Source of the DNA: an uncultured Monoglobus sp.
Lineage (GTDB): Bacteria > Bacillota > Clostridia > Monoglobales > Monoglobaceae
DNA: 64,000 bases
NCBI GenBank assembly: GCA_947625055.1
Contig: CANQMT010000011.1
Location: 1-64,000 of the forward strand
Direction: 5' to 3'
Shown here: positions 12,503 through 22,292 of the stretch, piece by piece
How positions within the stretch are numbered: the stretch's first letter is position 1
How the letters are laid out: each line of letters starts with the position of its first letter
Notes under the pieces: generated by a model
Database searches by the model: none
The model's input: only the letters and a program-made list of their open reading frames with translations
Told to the model about the DNA's origin: nothing
Position numbers and translations under genes: made by a program

Positions 12503-14821
12503 TTAATACTCGTTCCAGTAATCGTCGTCCTCGCGGGAATCCGCGGCGTTCTCGTTGACTATTTTATGCTTCTTCTGCATTATGTATAATATTACCGCGA
12601 ACAGTATCCCGACGCCGAAGCATGTCAGATAGAGATACACGATCGGCGGAGTCTCAAATTTCATGGTCGAAAGCGGGTTGTAAAACGTTGTGTTTGACTT
12701 ATATCCGCTCACCCCCGCGTCAAACTCGGTCGGCGCCACCTGGCACATGCGGTCAAACAGCCTGTACAGGAACTCGGCAGCCGAGGCTCGGTCAAACCGG
12801 TTCTCGGTGCTGCAAAGCGCCATGCCGTCGTTTATTATCCCCTCACGGGCGCCGAGGGCCAGAGCCGGAAGCGACTCTTTGTCCATATACTGAATATCGG
12901 GATAGTTCAGGTATACGCTGGCGTACGGGCGGTCGCTGTCATTGCCCGTATCGGGATAATAATAGCCCTTGTAATCCACCAGCAGCGCGAGGCTCTTCAC
13001 AAAACTGTCCTCAAGCCCCACGGCTGAATTGCCGTTGAACCTGAGCCCGCCCTGATCGGTGTAGAGCTGAATGTCCGCCTCGTCTATCGAGGCGACGTAA
13101 ACCGCCTGAGGGTCGGACTCGTCTATGTCGCTGTAGTCTACTCTCGCGTCGGTGTCAACCGTGAAAAGCATTCCCGCCACGGCTCTCGCAGCGTCATAGT
13201 TGGTGTACTGATCGTCCGGACGGAACCGCGTTCCGGTGGCCGCGAAATAATCCTTTGAGACGAGCTGCTTGATGTGGCTCTGCTCGGCTTCGCCAAGGCC
13301 GTCAATATCCGAGATCCTCGGCTCGTTGGTCTTGGTCTTATAGAGGCCGCCGGAGTTGGTTTTAAACTCTATAGCGCCGTTGATCGCGTCATAGATTCCT
13401 CCGATATTGAAATCCCTGCCGTCGCAGGTGTTGTAAACGCTGTCATACTCGCCGCCCGCGGGGATCGAGAAATTCACCTTGGTCGGCAGCTTGTCGATCG
13501 CGTTCCCCTGCTCGTCAAAAAAGTTGATTATATATCCGCCGCCCATTGCCGCGCCCATCTCGACGGTGAACGAGCCGTGCTTCTCAATTATCAGGTTGCA
13601 TGTGGGCTTGTCCATGATAACGCTGTGGCTGTTGTCGCCGATAAGCACCCTCATGTTGGATATTCCCATATCGTCGTCCCCCAGGCTCTTGTCAAACACG
13701 ATCCTCGGCGGCGAATTCTCGTCAAGCCCGGTGATAATAAGCTGCACCGGCCGCACAATATCCTTGTTGGGGCGGACCCCGCGCGAATCGGCCAACTGCC
13801 ACAGCTCATCCGAGGTCCGCACTGCCGCGCCCGCAGCGTCGCGAACGCTGTCGGCCGTGATCGTGACGGTGTTGCCCTCGGCCTTCAGCTCGGTTTTTGA
13901 ATTTCTAAGGCAGGCCGCCGTGATATAGGCCGCGATGTCATTGACCGCCGGGCCGTTCGGGGAATTGCCGTCCGATCCGCTCAGGATCTCGGCGAGATAA
14001 TTCTTATATTCCTCGATCGTGGTATATTCTTTTGTTTTCGCATAGTCTATCTCAATGTTTGAGGCGATTTCCGTTCCGCCCTCCGCGTCCTCCAAAAAGC
14101 CCATTTTGATTATGCTGTCGTCAAGCGCAGACACCGTGCCGATCTCCGTCGCCGCGTAGCCGCACGAGGTCCCGGCCTTTTTAAGCTTTGCGTAATAAAG
14201 CGAGCCGTTGTGCATGCCGCTTGCCGACTCAAGATATTCGGGAATGTAATGCACGATATACATGCCGTCGTCAAACTCCGCAAAATACTGTATCTTGCAG
14301 CTTTCGGGCGAGCGCGTCCACATTGTTCCGCCCGGATCCTGCTGCGGCGGATGATAGTTTCCGTCGCTGTGGTCGATATAATACTCATCCGCGACCGCAG
14401 TAACCGCGCCCGGTGTTGTGTCAACGTCAAAGGTATTTTTTACGCATCTGCGCAGCGTCTCGGGCGTGACGAGCTTGGTGTCTCCGTATATCGGAGCGTT
14501 CGGATTGAGCCTGTCAGTCTTGCTGTAGGCCAGAAACTGCCACCAGATGATCTCCGACATTTTATCGCTCCAGTTATTCGGATCAAGCGTCAGCTTGCCG
14601 CCGTTATCGCTCTCAAACTCGGTGGTATAGCACGCGCCGAATCGGCAAAGATAGTCCGAGAGCGCCGTCTTCTGCTCGATGCTCATTGTTCTTCCGGCGT
14701 TTTGATATTTTTTTGCATTCTCATCCGCGGCTCCGTTTTCGGCGCATGCCGGAATTGACGGCAGAGCCGCCGCGATCGCCAATATTATGATGATCAGATT
14801 GGTGATTTTTTTCAAAAACAT
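12503..14821 (-). CDS. large exported protein with S-layer-homology-like repeats and C-terminal TM
   Basis: signal peptide; SLH-like ALALGAREGIINDGMALCSTENRFDRASAAEFLYRLFDRM; TM near C-terminus. Confidence 0.65.
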   Translation of the reverse strand: MFLKKITNLIIIILAIAAALPSIPACAENGAADENAKKYQNAGRTMSIEQKTALSDYLCRFGACYTTEFESDNGGKLTLDPNNWSDKMSEIIWWQFLAYSKTDRLNPNAPIYGDTKLVTPETLRRCVKNTFDVDTTPGAVTAVADEYYIDHSDGNYHPPQQDPGGTMWTRSPESCKIQYFAEFDDGMYIVHYIPEYLESASGMHNGSLYYAKLKKAGTSCGYAATEIGTVSALDDSIIKMGFLEDAEGGTEIASNIEIDYAKTKEYTTIEEYKNYLAEILSGSDGNSPNGPAVNDIAAYITAACLRNSKTELKAEGNTVTITADSVRDAAGAAVRTSDELWQLADSRGVRPNKDIVRPVQLIITGLDENSPPRIVFDKSLGDDDMGISNMRVLIGDNSHSVIMDKPTCNLIIEKHGSFTVEMGAAMGGGYIINFFDEQGNAIDKLPTKVNFSIPAGGEYDSVYNTCDGRDFNIGGIYDAINGAIEFKTNSGGLYKTKTNEPRISDIDGLGEAEQSHIKQLVSKDYFAATGTRFRPDDQYTNYDAARAVAGMLFTVDTDARVDYSDIDESDPQAVYVASIDEADIQLYTDQGGLRFNGNSAVGLEDSFVKSLALLVDYKGYYYPDTGNDSDRPYASVYLNYPDIQYMDKESLPALALGAREGIINDGMALCSTENRFDRASAAEFLYRLFDRMCQVAPTEFDAGVSGYKSNTTFYNPLSTMKFETPPIVYLYLTCFGVGILFAVILYIMQKKHKIVNENAADSREDDDYWNEY

Positions 14822-14922
14822 ACTTTTTCCTCAAACACGCGTTATTTTTGTATAATATATCATGATAAGTATATCACAAATGTTTATTTTTTTCAATATC
14901 TTTTTTAAATTACCCCTAAACC

Positions 14923-15009
14923 CGCGAGCTAAAAACAGCTTTGAATGATCGCCGGACCCGGTTCCGTCATGCCACGCCCGGACGGCGAAGAAACTGTTTT
15001 CAGCTCGCG
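14923..15009 (-). repeat. dispersed hairpin repeat copy A (terminal inverted repeat element)
   Basis: CGCGAGCTAAAAACAG...CTGTTTTCAGCTCGCG; core shared with copies B-D; flanking 50-bp module at 15190-15239. Confidence 0.9.
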
Positions 15010-15278
15010 CAGACCGCATATTTTCAGAGGTTCAGGGCGCCCGAAGGGCGCAACAAAAGCGCGAGGGGCGGAGGCGGCTCGCGCAACCGGGCGGGCTGCG
15101 GCCGGATCCGCGCAGCGGATTCGTGGTATTAAAGTATTCCGTTTTATCTGATAAACGAGGCCACAACTCATTAATGGTTTCATTTAAATGGCGGAACTGG
15201 GCTAGGCTGTTATATTTTTTGAAAAACGAAGTTTTCTACGCGACGAGCGCCCGGCATAAGCCGAGCGCTCATATAATC

Positions 15279-16256
15279 TTATCTGTAACCAAGCTTTTTC
15301 GCGAGAGCCATCCTCTCTGTCGCGAGCGTCTTTTTGACCGCCAGACCCTCTTTTATGTCAATATCGGTGATCTGACCGTTTTTCATACAGACGATCCTGT
15401 TCTGACGACCGTTTATAAGCAGCTCCACGGCGTAATTGCCCATTTCGGACGCGATAACGCGGTCGCGCACCGACGGGCTGCCGCCGCGCTGAACATGGCC
15501 GAGGATAGTCGCCCTTGACTCGATGCCGGTCTTTTCCTCGATTTTTTTGGCCATTTCGATAACTCCGCCGACGCCCTCGGCAACAAGGACGATAAAGCGC
15601 TTCTCGCCGTTGGCCTTGCTGTGCAAAATGGGCTTTAAAATATCCTCCTCAAAGCTCCACTTGATCTCGGGAACCAGTATAACGTCCGCGCCGCAGGCAA
15701 TGCCGACGTCAAGCGCCAGATATCCGGCCGTTCTGCCCATTACCTCGATGACCGAGCAGCGCTCGTGGCTTTCTGTGGTGTCCTTTATGTTGTCCACCGC
15801 GCTCTTTATTGTGTTGAGGCAGGTGTCATAGCCGATAGTGTATTCGCTGCAGCCGATGTCATTGTCGATGGTCCCGGGAATGGCGATCGTGGGCAGGCCC
15901 GCCTTGCAAAGACGCTCCGCGCCCCTGAAAGATCCGTCGCCGCCTATCACCACAAGACCGTCAATATTGAAGATCTTCGCCATTTCGACGCCTTTTTTAA
16001 TCACGTCATCCTGTTTGAACTCCAGGCAGCGCGCTGTCTGGAGTATCGTGCCCCCGCGCTGCAGGATATTTGACACGTCATGCGGTTTCATTTTCTGCAT
16101 CTCGGCCTTGATCAGGCCCGAGTAACCCCGCTTGATGCCGACAACGTTCAGCCCGCTGTGTGCCGCCACCCTGACAACGGCTCTGATCGCCGCGTTCATT
16201 CCGGGCGCGTCGCCGCCCGACGTCAGGACTCCTATGGTTTTAATTTTATCCGTCAT
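15279..16256 (-). CDS. pfkA: ATP-dependent 6-phosphofructokinase
   Basis: GVLTSGGDAPGMNAAIR, GGDGSFRGAERL, PGTIDNDIGCSEYTIGYDTC, GHVQRGGSPS. Confidence 0.98.
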   Translation of the reverse strand: MTDKIKTIGVLTSGGDAPGMNAAIRAVVRVAAHSGLNVVGIKRGYSGLIKAEMQKMKPHDVSNILQRGGTILQTARCLEFKQDDVIKKGVEMAKIFNIDGLVVIGGDGSFRGAERLCKAGLPTIAIPGTIDNDIGCSEYTIGYDTCLNTIKSAVDNIKDTTESHERCSVIEVMGRTAGYLALDVGIACGADVILVPEIKWSFEEDILKPILHSKANGEKRFIVLVAEGVGGVIEMAKKIEEKTGIESRATILGHVQRGGSPSVRDRVIASEMGNYAVELLINGRQNRIVCMKNGQITDIDIKEGLAVKKTLATERMALAKKLGYR

Positions 16257-16314
16257 TTACATTCCTCCAATTTTGCTCCAATATTATCCGCGTTCGGGCG
16301 CGGGCCCTCTCCGT

Positions 16315-16343
16315 AAAAAAGGAACCCCGAAGGGTTCCTTTTG
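16315..16343 (-). terminator. terminator of the S-layer/cohesin protein gene
   Basis: AAAAGGAACCC-cgaa-GGGTTCCTTTT. Confidence 0.8.
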
Positions 16344-16361
16344 AAATCAAAGTGAGATCAA

Positions 16362-18671
16362 TCACTTAGCCTCGGGAGTTGCTGAAGCTTCAGGAGCTGC
16401 AGACGCGTCGGGAGCTGCCGATGCATCGGGAGCCTCCGTTGCGGTAGGAGCAGCCGTAGCCGAGGTACCGGTTGAAAAACCGCCGTTACCAGCCGCGGGT
16501 GCCGCAGTTGCCTGAGGAGCCTCTGTTGTCTCGGGAACATCCTCGGGAACCTCTTCGCCTCTTGTCAGAACATATACTCTGTCAAGGAGAGCGGAAGCCT
16601 CGGAACGAGCCGCATTTGCCTGAGGTCTGAAGTTTCCTGTCTCGTCGCCCTGGAGCAGACCGTTCTCGCTCAAGCCGGCAACATACTCCTTCGCGTAGTC
16701 GGAGATCGAAGCAGCGTCATAATATGTCATAGCCGCATTTGAAGTCATGTTCATCTGACGGCCGATGATCGTAGCCATCTGCTCACGAGTGATGTCAGCG
16801 TTGGGAGCGAATTCGTTTTCGGAAATACCGTTTACGAGGCCTGCCTCTGTAGCAGCGATTACATAAGGAGCGAACCAGTCGCTCGAACTTACATCGGCAA
16901 ACTGCGAGGTTGTCGAAGTAGCCTCAAGTCCGAATACGTTAACCGCGATCTTTGTGAACTCTGCACGCGTGATGTTGTTCTCGGGCATATACATATTTGC
17001 TGTCTCGCCGTTTACAATACCTGCGTTGTAGAGATCCATGATGTATTCATAAGCCCAATATGTGGGAGGTACATCGTCAAATACCTGCTTGCCCGTCGAA
17101 GCGGGAGGCGTAACTACAGGCTCTGTTGAAGGAGCAGCCGTTGCGGTCGTACCGCTGCTGCCGCCTGTGCCGAACGACGAAGTTCCGATCGAAGCCTTGG
17201 CGCTTGTTTCGCAGGGATACTCAACCATACCGTCGGAAGCAGCCTTCTCTGTTCCGTTGAGATAGTAAACCGCGTTCTCTGACACAACATCCAGAGCATG
17301 CTCGGGAACGAATGTGATGCGAGCCACATACGATGTTTTGTAATCAACCTCATAGCCCGCGAGGTCTGTAACAGCGGTCTCGGTACCGTCTTTGTTTACT
17401 ATGAACCAAGACGTTTCAACCGTGTAATGTCCGGGCAGAGAAACCTCTGCTGTAGGCAGCTTCTTATTGGGTGAGGGTTTTGTGATCGATGCGCCGAGCT
17501 GGCTTATCGTTCTCTCAACCTTGATATACTTGTCAGCCGCAACGCCCTTGTAGATCACCATAATGTTATGGTCGTCAACAAGACGCAGAGTGAAGTCGCC
17601 CTTTGTGGCGTCACTGTATACAACGTCCTCAACCTTTTCGGCGCCATCAACGGTAGATGTAACCGTTACCGTAAACTCGGGGATCAAGCCCATAACATCA
17701 GCATCGGCCTGCGCGCTAATCTTAACATCGTCCTTCAGAACAACAGTGAAAGCGTCCTCGCCTGTCTTCTCTAAAACAACGATATCTTTGGACTCGGTGT
17801 TCTCGTCAAATGTCAGCTTGCTGTTAACCACGTCAAGAGTCACGCTCTTGCCATTTTCGTCTTTGGCATCAACAATGCTGTACTTCTTGCCCTTGGGCAG
17901 AGTCTTTGTAAATGTGCCGTCCTCGTTTCTTTCAATAACAATGGACTCGTCGGAATCAATGCTCGACTTTATTACCAGGCTCTTAACATCCGCAGGAACG
18001 CTGTCGGCGGGAATTACGATCGTGAACTCTGTCTCGCTTACGGGAGGCTGAGTAACAACGGGAGCGTCTGTGGGAGCTGCCGTCGGAGCCTGTGTAGCGG
18101 GAGCCTCTGTAGCAGGAGCCTGTGTAGCGGGAGCATCCGTAGCGGGCGGCTCTGTTGCAGGCGGCTCAGTTGCGGGCGGCTCTGTCGGAGTAGCAGCCTC
18201 TGCAACGTTAATAACCAAATCGGTTGATGTCGCGCCGTTCAACTGGTTCCAATCACTATCAAAAACAAATACTTCGTCTATAGGCAGTGTATGAGTTCCG
18301 ATCGTCGCATCAGCTTTTGCTGTTATGCTGAAAGTGATAAACGGCTCATTTGCCTTGGCAGCAATTGCGTTATCAATCGACACACAGAGACGACCATTTG
18401 TAAGCGAAATCGAAAGACCATTTTCATAAATGTCAGGATACTCAAAATTATCGTCTAACGTATAATAGAAGGTTGTGAAACCGCCTACTGTATAATCAAT
18501 GTCTGTGGTCAAATTAATTTCTACCGACTCTCCGGGAGCAACCGAATCTTTAGCGGGTGCAATAGTAACATTTACAACATCATCAGCAGCCGCAAATACT
18601 GTTACGCTAAACATTGTCGCAATCATTGCAACAACACAGATAACAGCCATTACTTTACTTAACTTTCTCAT
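16362..18671 (-). CDS. exported S-layer-anchored protein: cohesin-like N-terminal domain, PPATE-rich linker, SLH domains
   Basis: signal peptide; VNVTIAPAKDSVAPGESVEINLTTDIDYTVGGFTTFYYTLDD... cohesin-like; SLH FDDVPPTYWAYEYIMDLYNAGIVNGETANMYMPENNITRAEF. Confidence 0.8.
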   Translation of the reverse strand: MRKLSKVMAVICVVAMIATMFSVTVFAAADDVVNVTIAPAKDSVAPGESVEINLTTDIDYTVGGFTTFYYTLDDNFEYPDIYENGLSISLTNGRLCVSIDNAIAAKANEPFITFSITAKADATIGTHTLPIDEVFVFDSDWNQLNGATSTDLVINVAEAATPTEPPATEPPATEPPATDAPATQAPATEAPATQAPTAAPTDAPVVTQPPVSETEFTIVIPADSVPADVKSLVIKSSIDSDESIVIERNEDGTFTKTLPKGKKYSIVDAKDENGKSVTLDVVNSKLTFDENTESKDIVVLEKTGEDAFTVVLKDDVKISAQADADVMGLIPEFTVTVTSTVDGAEKVEDVVYSDATKGDFTLRLVDDHNIMVIYKGVAADKYIKVERTISQLGASITKPSPNKKLPTAEVSLPGHYTVETSWFIVNKDGTETAVTDLAGYEVDYKTSYVARITFVPEHALDVVSENAVYYLNGTEKAASDGMVEYPCETSAKASIGTSSFGTGGSSGTTATAAPSTEPVVTPPASTGKQVFDDVPPTYWAYEYIMDLYNAGIVNGETANMYMPENNITRAEFTKIAVNVFGLEATSTTSQFADVSSSDWFAPYVIAATEAGLVNGISENEFAPNADITREQMATIIGRQMNMTSNAAMTYYDAASISDYAKEYVAGLSENGLLQGDETGNFRPQANAARSEASALLDRVYVLTRGEEVPEDVPETTEAPQATAAPAAGNGGFSTGTSATAAPTATEAPDASAAPDASAAPEASATPEAK
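18060..18190. repeat. tandem repeats encoding the PPATEPPATD/APATQAPATE linker
   Basis: repeated ggcggctctgttgcaggcgg / gggagcctctgtagcagg units. Confidence 0.85.
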
Positions 18672-18733
18672 CTAAGTTAATATCTCCTTTCATAACATTT
18701 AAATAAAAGTTACTTATAATCTTTTACGATACT

Positions 18734-19666
18734 TTACTGTTGAGCAGGAAAAGAATTGATTTTGCCTCTTGCATATTGCATAATAAGGGCAGCATCAGCG
18801 GGATTAACTCTGGTATCAGCATTTACATCCGCTGCTTCAAGATCAATTTTATCACTTTCCGTCATTTTACCTCTTGCATATTTCATAACAAGAGCCGCAT
18901 CAGCAGGATTAATACGTGTATCGCTGTTTGCGTCACCGTACATAACTTCGGGTGTAGGACCGCCGGCTGTCAGTGTGAACGACTGAGCGTCGGGTACTTC
19001 AACATCGGTGCCGCCGATCTTAACGACGATAATGTCGCCTTCCTGATAAGCATTATCACCGGTCTTTGCCAACTTGAACGTGTATGTGCCGCTTCCGCTT
19101 GCAGGACCGTCATACTGATTGATATAGCCTACGGGTGTGGTGTCAGCAGTGTATTTGGTCATATTGTTCTGATCGCCGCTTGTTATAGCCGTGATGTCAT
19201 AAACAAACAATGTGATCTGGCTGGGAACCGGGTTTACAGTGAACGGAACGCTTACCGTGAAGTAACTGTCGTCGGCAGTCGCCGAAATTTCGCCGATAGT
19301 GATAGACGAACCCGTGGCAACGTCATCAACCTTAGCCGCAGCCTCAACCTCCGCAGCGTCTTCAACCGGTACTTCCTCTTTCTCTACCGGTATAACAACT
19401 TCCTCAACATCCTCTGCGGGAGCCTCGGCGTCCTCAGCGGGAGCTTCAACATCTTCCGCGGGGGCTTCAACGTCCTCTGCGGGAGCTTCTTCCTCAACTG
19501 CGTCCTCTGCGGGAGCAGCCTCATCAACCGTTTCCTCAACAACGGGAGCCGCTGCTTCGGGAGCGGCCTCTTCGACCTCATCAGCGAACGCGAGGCCGGC
19601 GGTTGCCGAGCAAATCATCAATGCGGCGGTGAGAGCCGCACCAAATTTAAAAATTCTCTTTTTCAT
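18734..19666 (-). CDS. exported dockerin type I protein with EAPAED repeats
   Basis: signal peptide; C-terminal duplicated GDANSDTRINPADAALVMKYARGK / ADVNADTRVNPADAALIMQYARGK. Confidence 0.9.
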   Translation of the reverse strand: MKKRIFKFGAALTAALMICSATAGLAFADEVEEAAPEAAAPVVEETVDEAAPAEDAVEEEAPAEDVEAPAEDVEAPAEDAEAPAEDVEEVVIPVEKEEVPVEDAAEVEAAAKVDDVATGSSITIGEISATADDSYFTVSVPFTVNPVPSQITLFVYDITAITSGDQNNMTKYTADTTPVGYINQYDGPASGSGTYTFKLAKTGDNAYQEGDIIVVKIGGTDVEVPDAQSFTLTAGGPTPEVMYGDANSDTRINPADAALVMKYARGKMTESDKIDLEAADVNADTRVNPADAALIMQYARGKINSFPAQQ

Positions 19667-19932
19667 TTAATTATCCTCCTAATTTTGCCGTTTTATAAAA
19701 TCGTCGATTTCTTCCCAATTAAATCCGCAATTTTACTTACCATCTCAAAATTCGAGGTTATCCTCCTTTCCCCAAAAATTCTCGCGGCATTAAACGCTTA
19801 TGTACAATACCGCATTTTAGATTTTCTCTATTATGACACGGTACTATTATACACCCACATAAAAGAAATTTCAAGTCTTTTTTTGAAATTTCTTTTAATT
19901 TTTCAAAGATATTAAAAAAAACTGACAATATG

Positions 19933-19960
19933 TTGACATTTTGCACAGTTTGAATATAAT
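19933..19960 (+). promoter_or_regulatory. consensus promoter TTGACA-16-TATAAT upstream of apbE-like gene
   Basis: read directly; ATG begins 7 nt after the -10. Confidence 0.75.
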
Positions 19961-19967
19961 AATATTT

Positions 19968-20969
19968 ATGAAAAGAACACTGATATTTATTAAAAGAACG
20001 CTGATATCCGCGCGAAGAACGCTTTATTTTATTTTATCGTTCATTATCGCCGCGGCCGCTTTTTCGGGCTGCGCCCCGCCGCCCGACCGGACGCGCGCGT
20101 CGGACACGCGGTTTTTGCTTGACACGGTCTGCACCGTGACCGTCGGCGGCGATGACGCGGAGGCCGTTGTTTCCGAAGTTTTTGACATAATTTCAAAAAT
20201 CGCCGCCGAGATCGACTATTACGATCCCGGCTCATCGGTCTCAAAATTCAACTCCGCGCCCGCCGGAGAGGCAGTGCCCATTGGAGAAAGCTGCGCCGAG
20301 ATCGTCGCGGCGGCGCTTGACGTTTCGGCGGCATCGGACGGCGCGTTTGACATAACTACAGCGCCCCTCAAGGATCTGTGGGATTTTAAGTCGGAAAACC
20401 CCGAGGTCCCCGCGCCCGAACAGCTCGGCGAGGCGCTCGCTCATGTGGGATATGAAAAACTCGCGTTTGACCCCGACGCGCGGACGCTTTCAAAGACAGA
20501 GGACGGTGTCAGGATCGACCTCGGCGGCTGCGGAAAGGGCTATTGCTGTCAGGCGGCAATTAATTATATAGAAGAAAACCGTCCCGACTGCTTCGCGATA
20601 ATCGACCTGGGCGGCAACGTCGGAGTGTACGGCGACAATCCGAGGACCGCGGACGGCTCCTTCACCGTCGGTATCCAAAACCCGGACGGCGAAGGCGGCG
20701 AATATTCGCAGACCGTCAGCATCATATCGGGGCAGAGCGCGGTCACGAGCGGCACTTATCAGCGGCATTTTGTGAAAGACGGCGTGAATTACCACCACAT
20801 TCTTGACCCCGCGACCGGAATGCCCGCCTCAAACGGATTTGAAAGCGCCACAATAGTCTGCGGCTCGGGAGTGACCGCGGACTGCCTTTCGACCGCCTGC
20901 ATGGTCCTGCCCGAGGACGAGGGGCGCGCCCTCGCCGAAAAATACGGCGCGGAGCTTATATACCGATAA
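19968..20969 (+). CDS. apbE: FAD:protein FMN transferase (ApbE family lipoprotein)
   Basis: lipobox FSGC; IDLGGCGKGYCCQAAINYI, NVGVYG, HHILDPATGMPASNGFESATIVC. Confidence 0.92.
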   Translation: MKRTLIFIKRTLISARRTLYFILSFIIAAAAFSGCAPPPDRTRASDTRFLLDTVCTVTVGGDDAEAVVSEVFDIISKIAAEIDYYDPGSSVSKFNSAPAGEAVPIGESCAEIVAAALDVSAASDGAFDITTAPLKDLWDFKSENPEVPAPEQLGEALAHVGYEKLAFDPDARTLSKTEDGVRIDLGGCGKGYCCQAAINYIEENRPDCFAIIDLGGNVGVYGDNPRTADGSFTVGIQNPDGEGGEYSQTVSIISGQSAVTSGTYQRHFVKDGVNYHHILDPATGMPASNGFESATIVCGSGVTADCLSTACMVLPEDEGRALAEKYGAELIYR

Positions 20970-20992
20970 CGACCGATCAGGAGGAGAAAAAT

Positions 20993-22138
20993 ATGCTTAT
21001 AATCAACGCTGAGATCATGACCATGAGCGACAGGCTCGGCGTGATCAAAAACGGATATATCGAGATCAAAGACAAAAAAATCGCCTCAATAGGCGGTATG
21101 GCCGACGCGCCCGAAACCGACGGCGAGATCATTGACGCGGGCGGAAGGCTTGTGACGCCTGGCCTTGTGGACGCGCACTCGCATATTGGAATGTGGGAGG
21201 ACGGCCTGACGTTTGAGGGCGACGACGGCAACGAGGACACCGAGCCGATAACGCCGCACCTCAGAGCGATCGACGGCATAAACCCGATGGACGCCGCGTT
21301 TTCGGAGGCTCTCGGCGCGGGGATAACGACGGTCGTGACAGGCCCCGGCAGCGCAAACCCGATAGGCGGCCAGGCGGCCGCGCTCAAAACGAGCGGAAAG
21401 CGCGTTGACGACATGATAATCAAGGCCCCGGCCGGCATGAAGATCGCTCTGGGCGAAAATCCCAAGACCACATACAATGACAAAAGCCGCTCGCCGGTGA
21501 CAAGAATGGCAACCGCGTCGCTTATCCGCGAGGCGCTGCGCGAGGCGCTTGACTATAAAACCGCGCTCGAAAAATACGGGGCCGACCCCGAGAATGAGGA
21601 CAAGCCCGATTTTGACATAAAATCCGAGGCGCTGCTGCCGGTGCTGAGGCGCGAAATACCGCTTCACGCCCACGCGCACCGCGCGGACGATATTTTCACC
21701 GCCATACGCATCGCGAGGGAATTTGACCTTGACCTGGTCGCGGTCCACTGCACCGAGGGGCACCTCATCGCGGACGAGCTCGCGCGCGAGGGGTTCCCGG
21801 TCCTTTCGGGCCCGATCCTGACCGACCGCAGCAAGCCCGAGCTCAGGAACCAGACCGAGGCCTCGCCCGGGATCATGGAACGCGCCGGGATCGACGTTTC
21901 GATAATCACCGACCACCCGGAAACGCCAGAAAAGTTCCTTCCGCTCTGCGCCGCGGTCGCCGCGAAATACGGAATGAGCAGAGAGGGCGCGCTGCGGGCG
22001 ATAACCATTAATCCCGCCCGAGCCTGCGGCATCGACGGCCGCGTCGGCTCGCTCGAGCCCGGCAAGGACGGCGACGCCGTGATCTGGAACGGCGACCCTC
22101 TTTCGATCGACGGCTCGCCGTTTAAAGTTATTTGCTGA
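20993..22138 (+). CDS. amidohydrolase family protein
   Basis: GLVDAHSHIGMWEDG, HAHAHRADDI, VHCTEGH, TDHPETP, RVGSLEPGKDGDAVIW. Confidence 0.92.
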   Translation: MLIINAEIMTMSDRLGVIKNGYIEIKDKKIASIGGMADAPETDGEIIDAGGRLVTPGLVDAHSHIGMWEDGLTFEGDDGNEDTEPITPHLRAIDGINPMDAAFSEALGAGITTVVTGPGSANPIGGQAAALKTSGKRVDDMIIKAPAGMKIALGENPKTTYNDKSRSPVTRMATASLIREALREALDYKTALEKYGADPENEDKPDFDIKSEALLPVLRREIPLHAHAHRADDIFTAIRIAREFDLDLVAVHCTEGHLIADELAREGFPVLSGPILTDRSKPELRNQTEASPGIMERAGIDVSIITDHPETPEKFLPLCAAVAAKYGMSREGALRAITINPARACGIDGRVGSLEPGKDGDAVIWNGDPLSIDGSPFKVIC

Positions 22139-22176
22139 ACAAAGTCCAAAAAAGTGTTAATATTGCCGTAATAAAT

Positions 22177-22266
22177 CTGCGAGCTAAAAATAGTTTTGAT
22201 TTGATCGCCGGACCCGGTTCCGTCATGCCACGCCCGGACGGCAAAGAAACTATTTTTAGCTCGCAG
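22177..22266 (-). repeat. dispersed hairpin repeat copy B (20-bp perfect terminal inverted repeats)
   Basis: CTGCGAGCTAAAAATAGTTT...AAACTATTTTTAGCTCGCAG. Confidence 0.92.
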
Positions 22267-22292
22267 CTTTTGCCGCTTGCGGCAAAACAAGC

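Noticed and set aside
14923-15009. Hairpin repeat considered as a CRISPR repeat or tRNA-like gene
   Set aside because: Copies lie 7-14 kb apart with no spacers, and no cloverleaf or anticodon loop is apparent.
18060-18190. Direct repeats resembling a CRISPR array (also 19380-19520 and 44225-44520)
   Set aside because: In-frame tandem repeats encoding Pro/Thr/Glu-rich linkers; no unique spacers.
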